From NCBI RefSeq assembly GCF_013294015.1, contig NZ_JABSNO010000002.1:1-64000 (forward strand): a stretch of 64,000 nucleotides of DNA, read 5' to 3'. Under the pieces are notes generated by a model that was given only the letters and a program-made list of their open reading frames with translations, was not told the DNA's origin and made no database searches. Shown here piece by piece: positions 8,078-16,564 of the stretch; within the stretch, counting starts at the first letter, position 1, and each line of letters begins with the position of its first letter. The position numbers and the translations under genes are program-made. This DNA comes from Frigoriflavimonas asaccharolytica (lineage in GTDB: Bacteria > Bacteroidota > Bacteroidia > Flavobacteriales > Weeksellaceae).

Positions 8078-9346
8078 TTATTCACTTCTCAAAGCTTCTA
8101 TCGGTCTCACACTCACAGCTCTTTGTGCGGGTATCATACCAATTATTAATCCTAAAATCACCATGACGGACATCGCTCCTACTACATTTAAATAATTGAT
8201 GGTTGGATTGTAAAATGGAAATTCATCTTGATTTTGCGTTGCAGCATCTAAACCCATTAATAATAATAGCCCAACAATAAATCCTAAAATTCCCGATGTG
8301 AGGGTGATCACAACGCTTTCCAATAATATTTGGTTTCTTACTTCCGCGGGTTTTGCGCCCAATGCTCGGCGAATTCCTATTTCTTTGGTTCGTTCTTTCA
8401 CGGTGATCAATAATATATTGGATATCGCGATAACGCCTGCTAAAATAGTTAAAGTACCAACTATAATTGTTAATAATTGCATACCGGTTAGAAATCCTGT
8501 TAATTTCAAAAATTCTTTACCTAAATTAAAACTTCCAAATGCATTGGTATCTTCTGGAGAGACTTTATATTTTTCTTTTAATACTTCTTTTACGCGGTCT
8601 TCTACTATTTTTAAATCTGCATCTGGCTTGCTAACGATAGAAAAAACGGTGAGTTTATCTCCTTGATTGTACATATTGTTGTAGGTACTTAAAGGTATGA
8701 AAGAGGTGTCATTTCCACCCATTGGTCCGGCTCTTTTCACATTGAAAACGCCAATCACTTGAAAAAAAGTGCCTTTTACATTCACAGATTTTCCGAGTGG
8801 ATCTTCGTTCTTTTTCGCATCAAAGAAGTTTTCATAAATATCTTGTCCAATGACGATTACATTTTTGCTTCCAGAAATATCTGCATCATTCAAATATCTG
8901 CCAAAAGTTAATTTTTTCTCTGAAATTTTGTTACCAATTGGTAAATCGCCCGTTAAAGTATAGGTGGCAGATTTTCCATCTCTAGACATTTGTTCGCCTG
9001 CGCTACCGAAATTTCCCCGCGAATTTTGTGGTGAAATGTAATCTATCTGTGGGATTTTGGAGATTAGAAGATCTATATCATTCAATCTCAATTGCATTTC
9101 TCTACCTTTAGGAAAACCAGCGTAAGGAATATTGGTATTTTGTGCCCATAGGAAAATAGAATTGGTAGCGAAACCCGAGAAAGCTTTATCAAAACCATTT
9201 TCCATTCCTTTTGCAGCACCGAGCAAAGAAACGTATAAAAACATGCCCCAACCAACGCCAATCATGGTTAGAAAAGTTCGAAGTTTATTCTCTCTCAACG
9301 AGTAATAAATCTCTTGCCACGTATCTTTTTTAAATATTATATTCAT
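8078..9346 (-). CDS. ABC transporter permease, MacB/FtsX type (second)
   Basis: A 422-residue permease with one N-terminal membrane helix, a large periplasmic MacB_PCD domain (about 45-270) and three C-terminal helices of the FtsX domain. The motif VKERTKEIGIRRALGAKP, typical of the family, precedes helix 3, and the end is PIEALRSE. It is a paralog of the adjacent upstream permease, so the transporter may be a heterodimer. The ATPase is a separate gene, unlike E. coli MacB where both are fused. Confidence 0.9.
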   Translation of the reverse strand: MNIIFKKDTWQEIYYSLRENKLRTFLTMIGVGWGMFLYVSLLGAAKGMENGFDKAFSGFATNSIFLWAQNTNIPYAGFPKGREMQLRLNDIDLLISKIPQIDYISPQNSRGNFGSAGEQMSRDGKSATYTLTGDLPIGNKISEKKLTFGRYLNDADISGSKNVIVIGQDIYENFFDAKKNEDPLGKSVNVKGTFFQVIGVFNVKRAGPMGGNDTSFIPLSTYNNMYNQGDKLTVFSIVSKPDADLKIVEDRVKEVLKEKYKVSPEDTNAFGSFNLGKEFLKLTGFLTGMQLLTIIVGTLTILAGVIAISNILLITVKERTKEIGIRRALGAKPAEVRNQILLESVVITLTSGILGFIVGLLLLMGLDAATQNQDEFPFYNPTINYLNVVGAMSVMVILGLIIGMIPAQRAVSVRPIEALRSE

Positions 9347-9350
9347 TCCC

Positions 9351-9375
9351 CTAAATCCCCGAAGTGGACTTTGTG
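9351..9375. repeat. possible dispersed short repeat
   Basis: The bases CCCCTAAATCCCCGAAGTGG followed by ACTTTG resemble a short element common in flavobacterial intergenic DNA. Only one copy is visible here, so the assignment rests on recall of the motif. It lies between the two permease genes of the operon. Confidence 0.3.
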
Positions 9376-9469
9376 TATTTTAATGATTTAACTTTATCTC
9401 TTTACTAATTCTACCTATTCAATTTCTTATCTGCCATAATTTTGTTAAAGCTCCTTTCGCTATTGAAGA

Positions 9470-10702
9470 TTATTCTGTACGCAACGCTTCTATCGGTTTT
9501 ATCCTACTTGCTCTGTATGCTGGTACAAATCCTGCGATTAAACCTGCCAATACAAGGAGAAAAAACGCAACGAAAATCATTCCCCATCCAACACTTGGAT
9601 CTTTTATAAAATATTTTTCTAAACTATCTCCGATTAAAAACAGCGTGAGAACAGCCAAACCAACTCCCACAATACCAGAAATTACCGTTATCACCACACT
9701 TTCTTGTATTATTAATGCTACAATACTTCTTGGTTTTGCACCGATGGCTTTTCTTACACCTATTTCTCTCGTTCGCTCTTTCACAATGTACACCATGATG
9801 TTGCTGATGCCTATAATACCTGCGAGCAATGTTCCGATACCTATAAAACCAACTATTAGCGTCAATATCGCCAGAAAAGCAAAGGTGTCTTTGGTGTTTT
9901 CTGCATTGTTTCTTATCCGAACGGCATTTTCATCATCTGGAGAAACTTTTAATTTTGCCTTCAATTCTTTTTCCAATTTATCTCCAAAAGCAATGGCTTG
10001 TTCTGGTGAAAGATCTTGATTATAAGTTAATTGGATACTATTAATTGTGTCTGATCCTTTTTTTAATTGTTGTAATGTAGAAATAGGCACAGATATCATT
10101 CGCTCTTCCCAATCTCCACCTCCTTCGTCAGAAAAAACACCAATCACCTTAAATATTGTTCCATTTAAGGCTAGTTCTTTCCCAATTGGGCTTCCATTCT
10201 TGATTAAATCTCTTTGCACCATTCTGCCAATTACTGCAACTGGCAATCTTCGGTTGATATCTCCTGCATTCACATATCTACCTGAAACTAATTGTCGGTT
10301 TTCTATCATCTTTTCGTCGCCAGAAGTTCCAACTATTTGATAGGTACCACTTTCGTTGCCATATTTTACGGTCATTCCAACTCTGTATGTTGGTGCAGAA
10401 AATTCTACATTTTCTTTATTATTATTTACGACATCTTCAAAATCTTGATTTTTCAAAATTACGCTTCTATCCGTTTGCAAGCCATCATAAGCTATAGTCG
10501 TTTTTCCTGTGTAAATTCCTATTAAATTGGTGGCATCTCTTGCAAAGCCTTCTGTAAATGCGTTTTGTAAGCCAGTTCCAATTCCAAAAAGTACAATGAA
10601 AATGTAAAGACCAAGCGCAACTGTGAACCCGGAAAGTACCGTTCTCAATATATTGCTTCTAATGGAGGCAAAAATCTCTTGCCATCTGTCTAAATCAAAC
10701 AT
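9470..10702 (-). CDS. ABC transporter permease, MacB/FtsX type (first)
   Basis: A 410-residue permease with the same design as its neighbour: N-terminal helix (about 18-40), periplasmic domain, then three helices from about residue 280. The signature VKERTREIGVRKAIGAKP and the ending PIEALRTE are conserved with the second permease. It starts 32 nt after the ATPase stop. The pair of different permeases with a single stand-alone ATPase suggests an asymmetric exporter for a lipoprotein, peptide or drug; the cargo is unknown. Confidence 0.9.
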   Translation of the reverse strand: MFDLDRWQEIFASIRSNILRTVLSGFTVALGLYIFIVLFGIGTGLQNAFTEGFARDATNLIGIYTGKTTIAYDGLQTDRSVILKNQDFEDVVNNNKENVEFSAPTYRVGMTVKYGNESGTYQIVGTSGDEKMIENRQLVSGRYVNAGDINRRLPVAVIGRMVQRDLIKNGSPIGKELALNGTIFKVIGVFSDEGGGDWEERMISVPISTLQQLKKGSDTINSIQLTYNQDLSPEQAIAFGDKLEKELKAKLKVSPDDENAVRIRNNAENTKDTFAFLAILTLIVGFIGIGTLLAGIIGISNIMVYIVKERTREIGVRKAIGAKPRSIVALIIQESVVITVISGIVGVGLAVLTLFLIGDSLEKYFIKDPSVGWGMIFVAFFLLVLAGLIAGFVPAYRASRIKPIEALRTE

Positions 10703-10734
10703 TTTTTTCTTTTAAATCTTATTTCTCGTCTCTA

Positions 10735-11424
10735 TTACAACACTTTTTGCTCAATCATTTGATCAAATAATATCACGCCATCTTTTAATTCTACATTTCT
10801 TTTTGTTTGCGCAGCAACATCATTTTCATGGGTAACCACGATGATGGTTTTTCCTTCATTATTAATTTCTTGCAATAATTTCATAATGTCAAAGGTGGTT
10901 TTGCTATCCAATGCACCAGTTGGTTCATCTGCCAGAATTACTTTTGGATTTGCAACCAATGCTCTCGCAATGGCTACACGTTGTTTTTGTCCACCAGAAA
11001 GTTCGTTTGGAAGGTGTGTTGCCCATTGCGCAAGTCCTACTTTTTCTAGGTATTCCATCGCTATTGCATTCCGCTCTTTTCTTGGTATATTTTGATAGTA
11101 GAGTGGAAGTGCTACATTTTCTAATGCATTTTTGTAGCCTATCAAATTAAAAGATTGAAAGACAAACCCCAAAAATTTACTTCTATATTCTGCTGCTTTT
11201 ATTTCGTTTAAATCTTCTATTGGCAAACCATCGAGGTTGTAGATTCCAGAATCTTTTTCATCTAAAATCCCTATAATATTTAATAAAGTAGATTTTCCAG
11301 AACCAGAACTTCCCATGATGGAAACAAATTCCCCTTCATTTATAGTAAGATTAATACCTTTTAAAACGTGGAGACTACTTTTGCCAGTGGTATAAGATTT
11401 GTGAAGGTCTTTAATTACAAGCAT
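10735..11424 (-). CDS. ABC transporter ATP-binding protein (MacB/LolD type)
   Basis: A 229-residue ATPase. Walker A is GSSGSGKS, the signature LSGGQKQR, and Walker B VILADEPTGALD, followed by the H-loop in VTHEND; all are intact. The start is taken at 11424 (MLVIKDLHKSY) because this is where family similarity begins; an in-frame ATG 54 nt upstream would add 18 residues (MSVTKLKIF...) that look like translated leader. It heads the operon with two permeases and a MacA-like adaptor. Confidence 0.92.
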   Translation of the reverse strand: MLVIKDLHKSYTTGKSSLHVLKGINLTINEGEFVSIMGSSGSGKSTLLNIIGILDEKDSGIYNLDGLPIEDLNEIKAAEYRSKFLGFVFQSFNLIGYKNALENVALPLYYQNIPRKERNAIAMEYLEKVGLAQWATHLPNELSGGQKQRVAIARALVANPKVILADEPTGALDSKTTFDIMKLLQEINNEGKTIIVVTHENDVAAQTKRNVELKDGVILFDQMIEQKVL

Positions 11425-11806
11425 AGCTAGATTTCTTTTATAAATAAGTAGAAAAATTTTTAGCTTTGTTACACTCAATCCTCTATTTTTTGAAGCAAAA
11501 TTATATTCGGCTTTATAAAATCCTTATCCTGGTCTGAATATACTATTTTCTGCTGGACCTTAGAAAAAACCAAGATCAACATACAAAGATTTTATACCCA
11601 AAATTTAATGGCTGTTTAACGTGTAAACACTGGATGTAGTACTATGTAGAAAAATCGTTTAAATTTTTTCTTACTATTAATGGGATTTTTAAATTTTAAG
11701 TTTAAAATTTACTTTCTATGCGTGCTTTGGCGCGATTGTGGAAAACTTTTTAGGCTACAAATCAGTGATTTAATATTTCTTCCTTTCAAATGCAGTCTCG
11801 TTTGCC

Positions 11807-11814
11807 TACTTTTG
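11807..11814 (+). promoter_or_regulatory. candidate nrdB promoter -7 box
   Basis: TACTTTTG matches TAnnTTTG and lies 111 nt before the nrdB start, in the 500-bp divergent gap 11425-11925. No well-spaced TTG is seen. The rest of the gap is AT-rich with no gene recognised; a GTTTAACGTGTAAAC palindrome-like block at about 11614-11628 could be an operator. Confidence 0.4.
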
Positions 11815-11925
11815 TATTCGGACGGGAAACTAAATATTTTTCATAAAAAAGAATCATTTTATTTCGTAATATTTTTATTTTCAGTTGTTTACATTTTTTT
11901 TTATAATTTTTTAATATACACAAGC

Positions 11926-12900
11926 ATGGGTCTTTTTGATAAACGCATTTCCTACAAACCTTTTGAATATCCTGAAGTAATGCAATTCGTGGATGCTATC
12001 AACAAATCTTTTTGGGTACATTCCGAGGTAGATTTTACAGCAGATGTTCAAGATTTTCAATCTCAACTAGAACCTCACGAGCAAAACGCTATAAAAAATG
12101 CACTTTTGGCAATTGCACAAATAGAAGTTTCTGTCAAAACTTTCTGGGGAAATCTCTATACGCATATGCCAAAACCAGAATTAAATGGTCTTGGTTCTAC
12201 ATTTGCAGAATGCGAATTTCGCCATTCAGAAGCATATTCCCGTTTACTAGAAGTGTTAGGTTACAATGCATCTTTCAATCAAATAATAGAAGTTCCAGCT
12301 ATTAAAAAAAGAATTGAATTTTTAGGAAATGTTTTAAAGCATTCCAATTCTACAACGCCAAAAGAATATATTTCGTCACTATTATTGTTCTCAATTTTGA
12401 TAGAAAACGTTTCGCTTTTCTCTCAATTTGGAATCATTTTATCTTTCACAAGATTCAAAGGCTACATGAAAAATGTATCTAATATTATCGCGTGGACTTC
12501 TGTAGATGAACAAATTCATGCCAATGCTGGGATGTTTTTGATCAATAAAATTCGCGAAGAACAGCCAGAATTGCTTACCGATTCTGATATGGAAGATATT
12601 TACACTTTAGTAGATCAATCTATAGAAGTAGAAGCAGAAATTTTGGATTGGATTTTTGAAATGGGCGAGATCGATAATATTTCAAAAAAAGATCTTTTGA
12701 ACTTTATGAAATACAGAGTAGACGATTCTTTGAAAAAGATCGGAATTGCAACACGTTACAATGTTTCACCAGCAGAATACAGACCAATGCAGTGGTTTGA
12801 AGAAGAAGTTTTCGCCAATTCTATGGATGATTTCTTTGCAAAAAGACCGGTAGATTATACAAAGCATGATAAGAGTATTACGGCAAATGATTTGTTTTAA
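11926..12900 (+). CDS. nrdB: ribonucleoside-diphosphate reductase subunit beta
   Basis: The radical-generating small subunit of class I ribonucleotide reductase, 324 residues. Metal ligands are visible in IAQIEVS (Glu67, at the position of E. coli Asp84), ECEFRHSEAY (Glu97, His100) and a later DEQIHAN (Glu and His). Tyr104 stands where E. coli has radical Tyr122. The start is chosen at MGLFDKRISY; the frame is open 82 codons further upstream, but that part is a hydrophobic translation of AT-rich DNA and is not an ATP-cone. nrdA follows after about 830 bp of repeats rather than directly. Confidence 0.93.
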   Translation: MGLFDKRISYKPFEYPEVMQFVDAINKSFWVHSEVDFTADVQDFQSQLEPHEQNAIKNALLAIAQIEVSVKTFWGNLYTHMPKPELNGLGSTFAECEFRHSEAYSRLLEVLGYNASFNQIIEVPAIKKRIEFLGNVLKHSNSTTPKEYISSLLLFSILIENVSLFSQFGIILSFTRFKGYMKNVSNIIAWTSVDEQIHANAGMFLINKIREEQPELLTDSDMEDIYTLVDQSIEVEAEILDWIFEMGEIDNISKKDLLNFMKYRVDDSLKKIGIATRYNVSPAEYRPMQWFEEEVFANSMDDFFAKRPVDYTKHDKSITANDLF

Positions 12901-12904
12901 TTGA

Positions 12905-12945
12905 TCATCATTGCGATCCCGATTTCTATCGGGAGAAGCAATCTA
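12905..12945. repeat. palindromic repeat, left copy of an inverted pair
   Basis: TCATTGCGATCCCGAT, a TTCT loop and ATCGGGAGAAGCAATCT form a hairpin (CCCGAT 12918-12923 with ATCGGG 12928-12933). A degenerate copy in the opposite orientation lies at 13605-13640, so the two bracket the repeat island between nrdB and nrdA. It may also terminate nrdB transcription, though no T-run follows. Confidence 0.6.
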
Positions 12946-12988
12946 TTCGTGTTTGAGAAAGTTTCGTTAAATGATAATTTGGAACTAA

Positions 12989-13066
12989 TTTGGGCGCCAA
13001 TTTCCGTCTTCCGTTCCCAATCTTTTTTTTGCAAAAAAAGGATTTCCACTCAAGCCGAGGCGCAAA
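12989..13066. repeat. dispersed intergenic repeat, copy 2
   Basis: The block order matches the repeat at 1036-1182: TTTGGGCGCC, TTTCCGTCTTCCGTTCCC, a T-run, an A-run, CACTCAAGCC and AGGCGCAA. This copy lacks the roughly 50-bp inner insertion of copy 1. The T-run and A-run can pair as a weak hairpin. Confidence 0.6.
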
Positions 13067-13220
13067 GTTTGGAAGGTTGAAAAATTTTCTTTTTAATCAA
13101 AAGTTTAGATTTTTGGAATATCCAGTTTGTGATGTTGAAGAATCTATGTATACTATATGCTTTTCAAGATTTTATTTGAAAGACAATAGAGAATTAAAAT
13201 ATTTTGTAAAAAAGTAGGTT

Positions 13221-13369
13221 TTGGCTAAAGCCAATAAAAAATACAAAATATAAACACGCCTTAAAAGGTGTGGCAATTGAAATTAAAAAGTAAATTTTTT
13301 GTACGCAATTCAATAAGAACTGGTTTTAACCCGTTTTATTCAAGATGAAGATAATTTGGCTTTAGCCAA
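13221..13369. repeat. composite of nested palindromes
   Basis: TTGGCTAAAGCCAA (13221-13234) recurs as its exact reverse complement TTGGCTTTAGCCAA at 13356-13369. Between them are an imperfect palindrome around CACGCCTTAAAAGGTGTG (about 13255-13272) and one around AACTGGTTTTAACCCGTT (about 13318-13334). The arrangement resembles multi-hairpin repeats known from flavobacterial intergenic regions. Confidence 0.65.
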
Positions 13370-13385
13370 AACATATTGCAGGGTA

Positions 13386-13418
13386 AGCGTTGTTAGAGCT
13401 TTAAGCTCTAACAACGCT
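13386..13418. repeat. strong 15-bp hairpin repeat
   Basis: Perfect arms AGCGTTGTTAGAGCT and AGCTCTAACAACGCT are separated by TTA. A second small hairpin (CTCTTC/GAAAAG-like) follows at once. A degenerate relative of the long hairpin lies at 52528-52560, so this is a dispersed element. Confidence 0.7.
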
Positions 13419-13446
13419 CTCTTCAAAAAAGAGAAAGTAGATATTT

Positions 13447-13514
13447 TAGCCCCGATTGCAGCGGCATCCTTTTTTGTAACGAAGTGTAAAAAAAGATACA
13501 GCGGAAAGCGGGAC
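13447..13514. repeat. dispersed flavobacterial-type repeat
   Basis: AGCCCCGATTGCAGCGGCAT, a CCTTTTTT/AAAAAAAG stem around GTAACGAAGTGT, then GATACAGCGGAAAGCGGGAC. These end blocks and the inner stem are familiar from repeated intergenic elements of Flavobacterium and relatives; only one copy is in this window. Function unknown. Confidence 0.55.
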
Positions 13515-13604
13515 AGGTTTTGAAAAAAGAGAAAATCTATATGCTTCAAAAAAGAAATAGAATTTAGAAATCAAGAGACAATTAGAAAAGAAAACACAAA
13601 AAAG

Positions 13605-13640
13605 AGATTGATTCTCCCGATAGTTATGGGTTTGCAATGA
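13605..13640. repeat. palindromic repeat, right copy of an inverted pair
   Basis: Read on the minus strand this is CATTGCAAACCCATAACTAT followed by CGGGAGAATCAATCTC, a degenerate match to the element at 12905-12945 in the opposite orientation. Confidence 0.5.
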
Positions 13641-13728
13641 CAGCCTGTTAATTGATGATGATATCTCGCAACGGCAAAATAAATCGTACTTTTTACATAG
13701 TACAATATACAAAATACAAGAGAAGAAA

Positions 13729-15384
13729 ATGGAAGAACAAACAAAAATATGGTGGCTCAACGAGGAGTCTGAGCAAATGCTAAATCGTGGTTACCTTCTG
13801 AAAGGGGAAACCGTAGATGGAGCCATCAACAGAATTACAAGTGCCGCTGCAAAAAAATTATATAAACCAGAATTGCAACCTGCTTTTGAGGAAATGATCC
13901 GCAAAGGTTGGATCTCCTTTTCTTCGCCAGTTTGGGCAAATATGGGAACAGAAAGAGGTTTGCCAATCTCGTGTTTCAACGTTCACGTTCCAGATAATAT
14001 TGAGGGAATTACGCATAAATTGGGAGAAGTAATCATGCAGACCAAAATTGGTGGCGGAACTTCTGGCTATTTTGGCGAATTGAGAAATCGTGGAACTGCT
14101 GTTACGGATAATGGAAAATCTTCTGGTGCAGTTTCCTTTATGAAATTGTATGATACAGCAATGGATGTGGTTTCGCAAGGTGGCGTAAGAAGAGGTGCTT
14201 TTGCAGCTTATCTAGATGTCGATCACGGAGATATTGAAGAATTTTTGAGCATCAAAGATATCGGACATTCTATTCAAAATTTATTTACCGGAATTTGTGT
14301 GCCAGATTATTGGATGCAAGATATGATAGATGGAGATGCAGATAAACGCAAAATCTGGGCAAGAGTTTTGGAAAGCAGACAGCAAAAAGGTTTGCCATAC
14401 ATTTTCTTCACAGATAATGTGAATAGAAACAAACCGCAAGCTTACAAAGACCAAGGTTATATGGTGAATGCGAGCAATCTTTGTTCAGAAATAATGTTAC
14501 CTTCTACAGAAGATGAAAGTTTTATCTGCTGTTTAAGTTCTATGAATTTAGAATTATACGATGAATGGAAAGATACCAATGCTGTGCAATTGGCTATTTA
14601 TTTCTTAGATGCAGTTTTGTCTGAATTTATAGATAAAACGGAAGGAAATTATTATTTGACAGGATCTAGAAATTTCGCAATGCGCCACAGAGCTTTAGGT
14701 TTGGGAGTTTTGGGCTATCATTCTTATTTGCAGAAAAATAATATACCGTTTGAAAGTTTTGATGCTACGCAATTCAACGCGAGAGCTTTTAAACATATCA
14801 GAACGCAGGCAGATATTGCTTCTAAAGAATTGGCTAATATATATGGCGAACCAGAAGTATTGAAAGGTTACGGAATGCGAAATACAACCGTAATGGCAAT
14901 TGCACCAACAACTTCTAGTTCTTCTATTTTGGGGCAAACTTCGCCAGGAATTGAGCCTTTTGCTAGCAATTATTACAAAGCAGGATTGGCGAAAGGAAAC
15001 TTTATGCGAAAGAATAAATATCTTGCAAAATTGTTGCAAGAAAAAAACCTGGATAATGAAGAAACATGGAGAACCATTATGCTAAATCATGGTTCTGTGC
15101 AGCATTTGGAGCAATTGACGGAGGAAGAAAAGTCGGTTTTCAAAACGTTTAAAGAAATTTCGCCGATGGAAATTATTTCTCAAGCGGCTCAAAGACAGCA
15201 ATATATAGATCAAGCGCAATCTTTGAATCTTTCTATACCTGCTACAATGCCGGTGAAAGATGTGAATTATCTTTACATTGAAGCCTGGAAAAAAGGAGTA
15301 AAAACTTTATATTACCAAAGAAGTTCCTCTGTTTCTAAAGAAATGATGGTGAATTTTGTGAGTTGTACAGCTTGTGAAGCATAA
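13729..15384 (+). CDS. nrdA: ribonucleoside-diphosphate reductase subunit alpha, short form
   Basis: Catalytic large subunit, 551 residues. The active site is complete: Cys82 (LPISCFN) and Cys267/268 as the redox pair, the NLCSE motif with Asn250, Cys252 and Glu254, the radical-transfer tyrosines Tyr528-Tyr529, and a C-terminal shuttle pair Cys546/Cys549. The protein begins at the catalytic domain and has no N-terminal ATP-cone, so overall activity control by ATP/dATP must be absent or supplied elsewhere. It is much shorter than E. coli NrdA (about 760 residues). nrdB lies upstream across a repeat island. Confidence 0.93.
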   Translation: MEEQTKIWWLNEESEQMLNRGYLLKGETVDGAINRITSAAAKKLYKPELQPAFEEMIRKGWISFSSPVWANMGTERGLPISCFNVHVPDNIEGITHKLGEVIMQTKIGGGTSGYFGELRNRGTAVTDNGKSSGAVSFMKLYDTAMDVVSQGGVRRGAFAAYLDVDHGDIEEFLSIKDIGHSIQNLFTGICVPDYWMQDMIDGDADKRKIWARVLESRQQKGLPYIFFTDNVNRNKPQAYKDQGYMVNASNLCSEIMLPSTEDESFICCLSSMNLELYDEWKDTNAVQLAIYFLDAVLSEFIDKTEGNYYLTGSRNFAMRHRALGLGVLGYHSYLQKNNIPFESFDATQFNARAFKHIRTQADIASKELANIYGEPEVLKGYGMRNTTVMAIAPTTSSSSILGQTSPGIEPFASNYYKAGLAKGNFMRKNKYLAKLLQEKNLDNEETWRTIMLNHGSVQHLEQLTEEEKSVFKTFKEISPMEIISQAAQRQQYIDQAQSLNLSIPATMPVKDVNYLYIEAWKKGVKTLYYQRSSSVSKEMMVNFVSCTACEA

Positions 15385-15414
15385 TTTGCAAGTGAAAAGT
15401 TTACGATAAAAGCT

Positions 15415-15446
15415 AAGTCGCAGAATTTTTTCTGCGGCTTTTTTAA
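15415..15446 (+). terminator. nrdA terminator
   Basis: AAGTCGCAGAA and TTCTGCGGCTT form a stem with one G-T pair, followed by a T-run. It lies about 30 nt after the nrdA stop. Confidence 0.85.
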
Positions 15447-15578
15447 TTTTTGATAATTAATTAATTTATTAAAAGTGAAAAAATAAAATTAATTGTTATT
15501 GTAAATAAAATCAAAATTCCTTCTGGCACGATTTTTCCTGTCAATAAATTCGCTAAAATTTTACCAATTTATCAAAAT

Positions 15579-16019
15579 ATGCTTAAAATCTTTTCATTTT
15601 CACTAGTATTTTTATCCATTTATAATTTTGCGCAAGTTGGTAGCGACGCAATTCTTGGTAAATGGATTTCAACGGATAAAAATGTTGCTGTAAATGTATA
15701 TAAGGAAGGCAATTCTTTTCAAGCTAAAATTATTTGGTTTGATGATACATTGGGTAGCGGAAAACCTATGAATACGCAAGTAGACTCTGAAAATCCCAAT
15801 CCGCAATTGAGAAATCGTAAAATTCTTGGTATGGATGTTTTGGAAAATCTTTCTTATAATGGAAGCAAAAATCGTTGGGAAAATGGTAAAATCTACGATG
15901 CTTCTTCGGGCAGAACTTGGGATAGTTTTGCAGAAATGCTAAGCAATGGGTATCTAAAAGTTCGTGGATTTTGGAAATTTAAATGGATAGGTAAAACTTT
16001 AACTTTCAAAAAACTTTAG
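15579..16019 (+). CDS. DUF2147 domain-containing secreted protein
   Basis: A 146-residue protein with a signal peptide (cleavage near FAQ, about residue 19). The mature part shows the DUF2147 pattern: an initial ILGKWIST strand, a KIIWFDDT segment, ILGMDVLENL, GKIYDASSGRTW and a C-terminal GFWKFKWIGKTLTF. The family is a small lipocalin-like beta-barrel fold exported to the periplasm, with no defined ligand. Monocistronic, ending at a bidirectional hairpin. Confidence 0.88.
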   Translation: MLKIFSFSLVFLSIYNFAQVGSDAILGKWISTDKNVAVNVYKEGNSFQAKIIWFDDTLGSGKPMNTQVDSENPNPQLRNRKILGMDVLENLSYNGSKNRWENGKIYDASSGRTWDSFAEMLSNGYLKVRGFWKFKWIGKTLTFKKL

Positions 16020-16052
16020 CTTTAAAATGTTTTAGCAATTCACTCAAATAAA

Positions 16053-16080
16053 AATTCCCCAGCAAAAATGTTGGGGAATT
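16053..16080. terminator. bidirectional terminator
   Basis: AATTCCCCA and TGGGGAATT form a 9-bp perfect stem with a 10-nt loop, with A/T runs around it. It separates the convergent DUF2147 gene and the 97-residue minus-strand gene. Confidence 0.75.
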
Positions 16081-16099
16081 ATGTTTTTTGGAAAAAAAA

Positions 16100-16393
16100 T
16101 TAAGCTAAAAATTCTAGCTCTTTATCCTTAAAATTATTATTTTCGACTATTTGATTGATGGTTTTCAACGTTTTTTTGCGAATTTTTGCCATACTGCGAA
16201 TCGTTTTATTTTCGCTATAGTTAAAAATATTGTCCTTAAAGGTGAACGTGTCGCCTTTTTTGAAGTGGATATCGCTATCATTCAATTCGCCTTGCAACAT
16301 CAAATTCGTCATGGTTGTAAGTAAAGAATGTTCGTATTTTGCAAGACTTTTCAAGCCTTTTAGCAGTTGTTTTTTATATTTTTTATTGCTCAT
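16100..16393 (-). CDS. small basic protein, unknown function
   Basis: A 97-residue, Lys-rich protein without signal peptide or membrane segments. The N-terminal half appears helical (KKQLLKGLKSLAKYEHSLL); a central KGDTFTFKDNIF looks like a short hairpin, then another helix. No family recognised. It stands alone, convergent with DUF2147 and divergent from glyA. Its good length and shared terminator support a real gene. Confidence 0.5.
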   Translation of the reverse strand: MSNKKYKKQLLKGLKSLAKYEHSLLTTMTNLMLQGELNDSDIHFKKGDTFTFKDNIFNYSENKTIRSMAKIRKKTLKTINQIVENNNFKDKELEFLA

Positions 16394-16523
16394 TAGTCTA
16401 TATTTATTTTGTCAAAAATACTAATTTTTAATTTAATTTTTTAAAATCTAAAATGATTTTATGATAAATTTTCTTTTATAATTACTTGTAAGGTATCAAC
16501 TTTTTTTAGACCTAAATTTTAAT

Positions 16524-16531
16524 TAAATTTG
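16524..16531 (+). promoter_or_regulatory. glyA promoter -7 box
   Basis: TAAATTTG fits TAnnTTTG, 33 nt before the chosen glyA start. No TTG at the expected spacing. Confidence 0.4.
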
Positions 16532-16564
16532 ACCATCAGTATTTTAATAAAAAATAAAAGCAAT

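Noticed and set aside
11425-11478. Upstream start for the MacB-type ATPase
   Set aside because: The additional 18 residues have no family counterpart; MLVIKDLHKSY at 11424 is the natural start.
11680-11925. 82-residue N-terminal extension of NrdB (possible ATP-cone)
   Set aside because: The translation is hydrophobic and AT-driven, shows no ATP-cone pattern, and contains the likely promoter box; the start at 11926 fits the family.
12990-13217. 75-codon open frame between nrdB and nrdA
   Set aside because: It runs through a dispersed repeat and palindromic sequence, has no signal or family, and its amino-acid make-up follows the repeat; treated as non-coding.
12901-13728. CRISPR array
   Set aside because: The repeats differ from one another, are palindromic and are not evenly spaced; no cas genes in the window.
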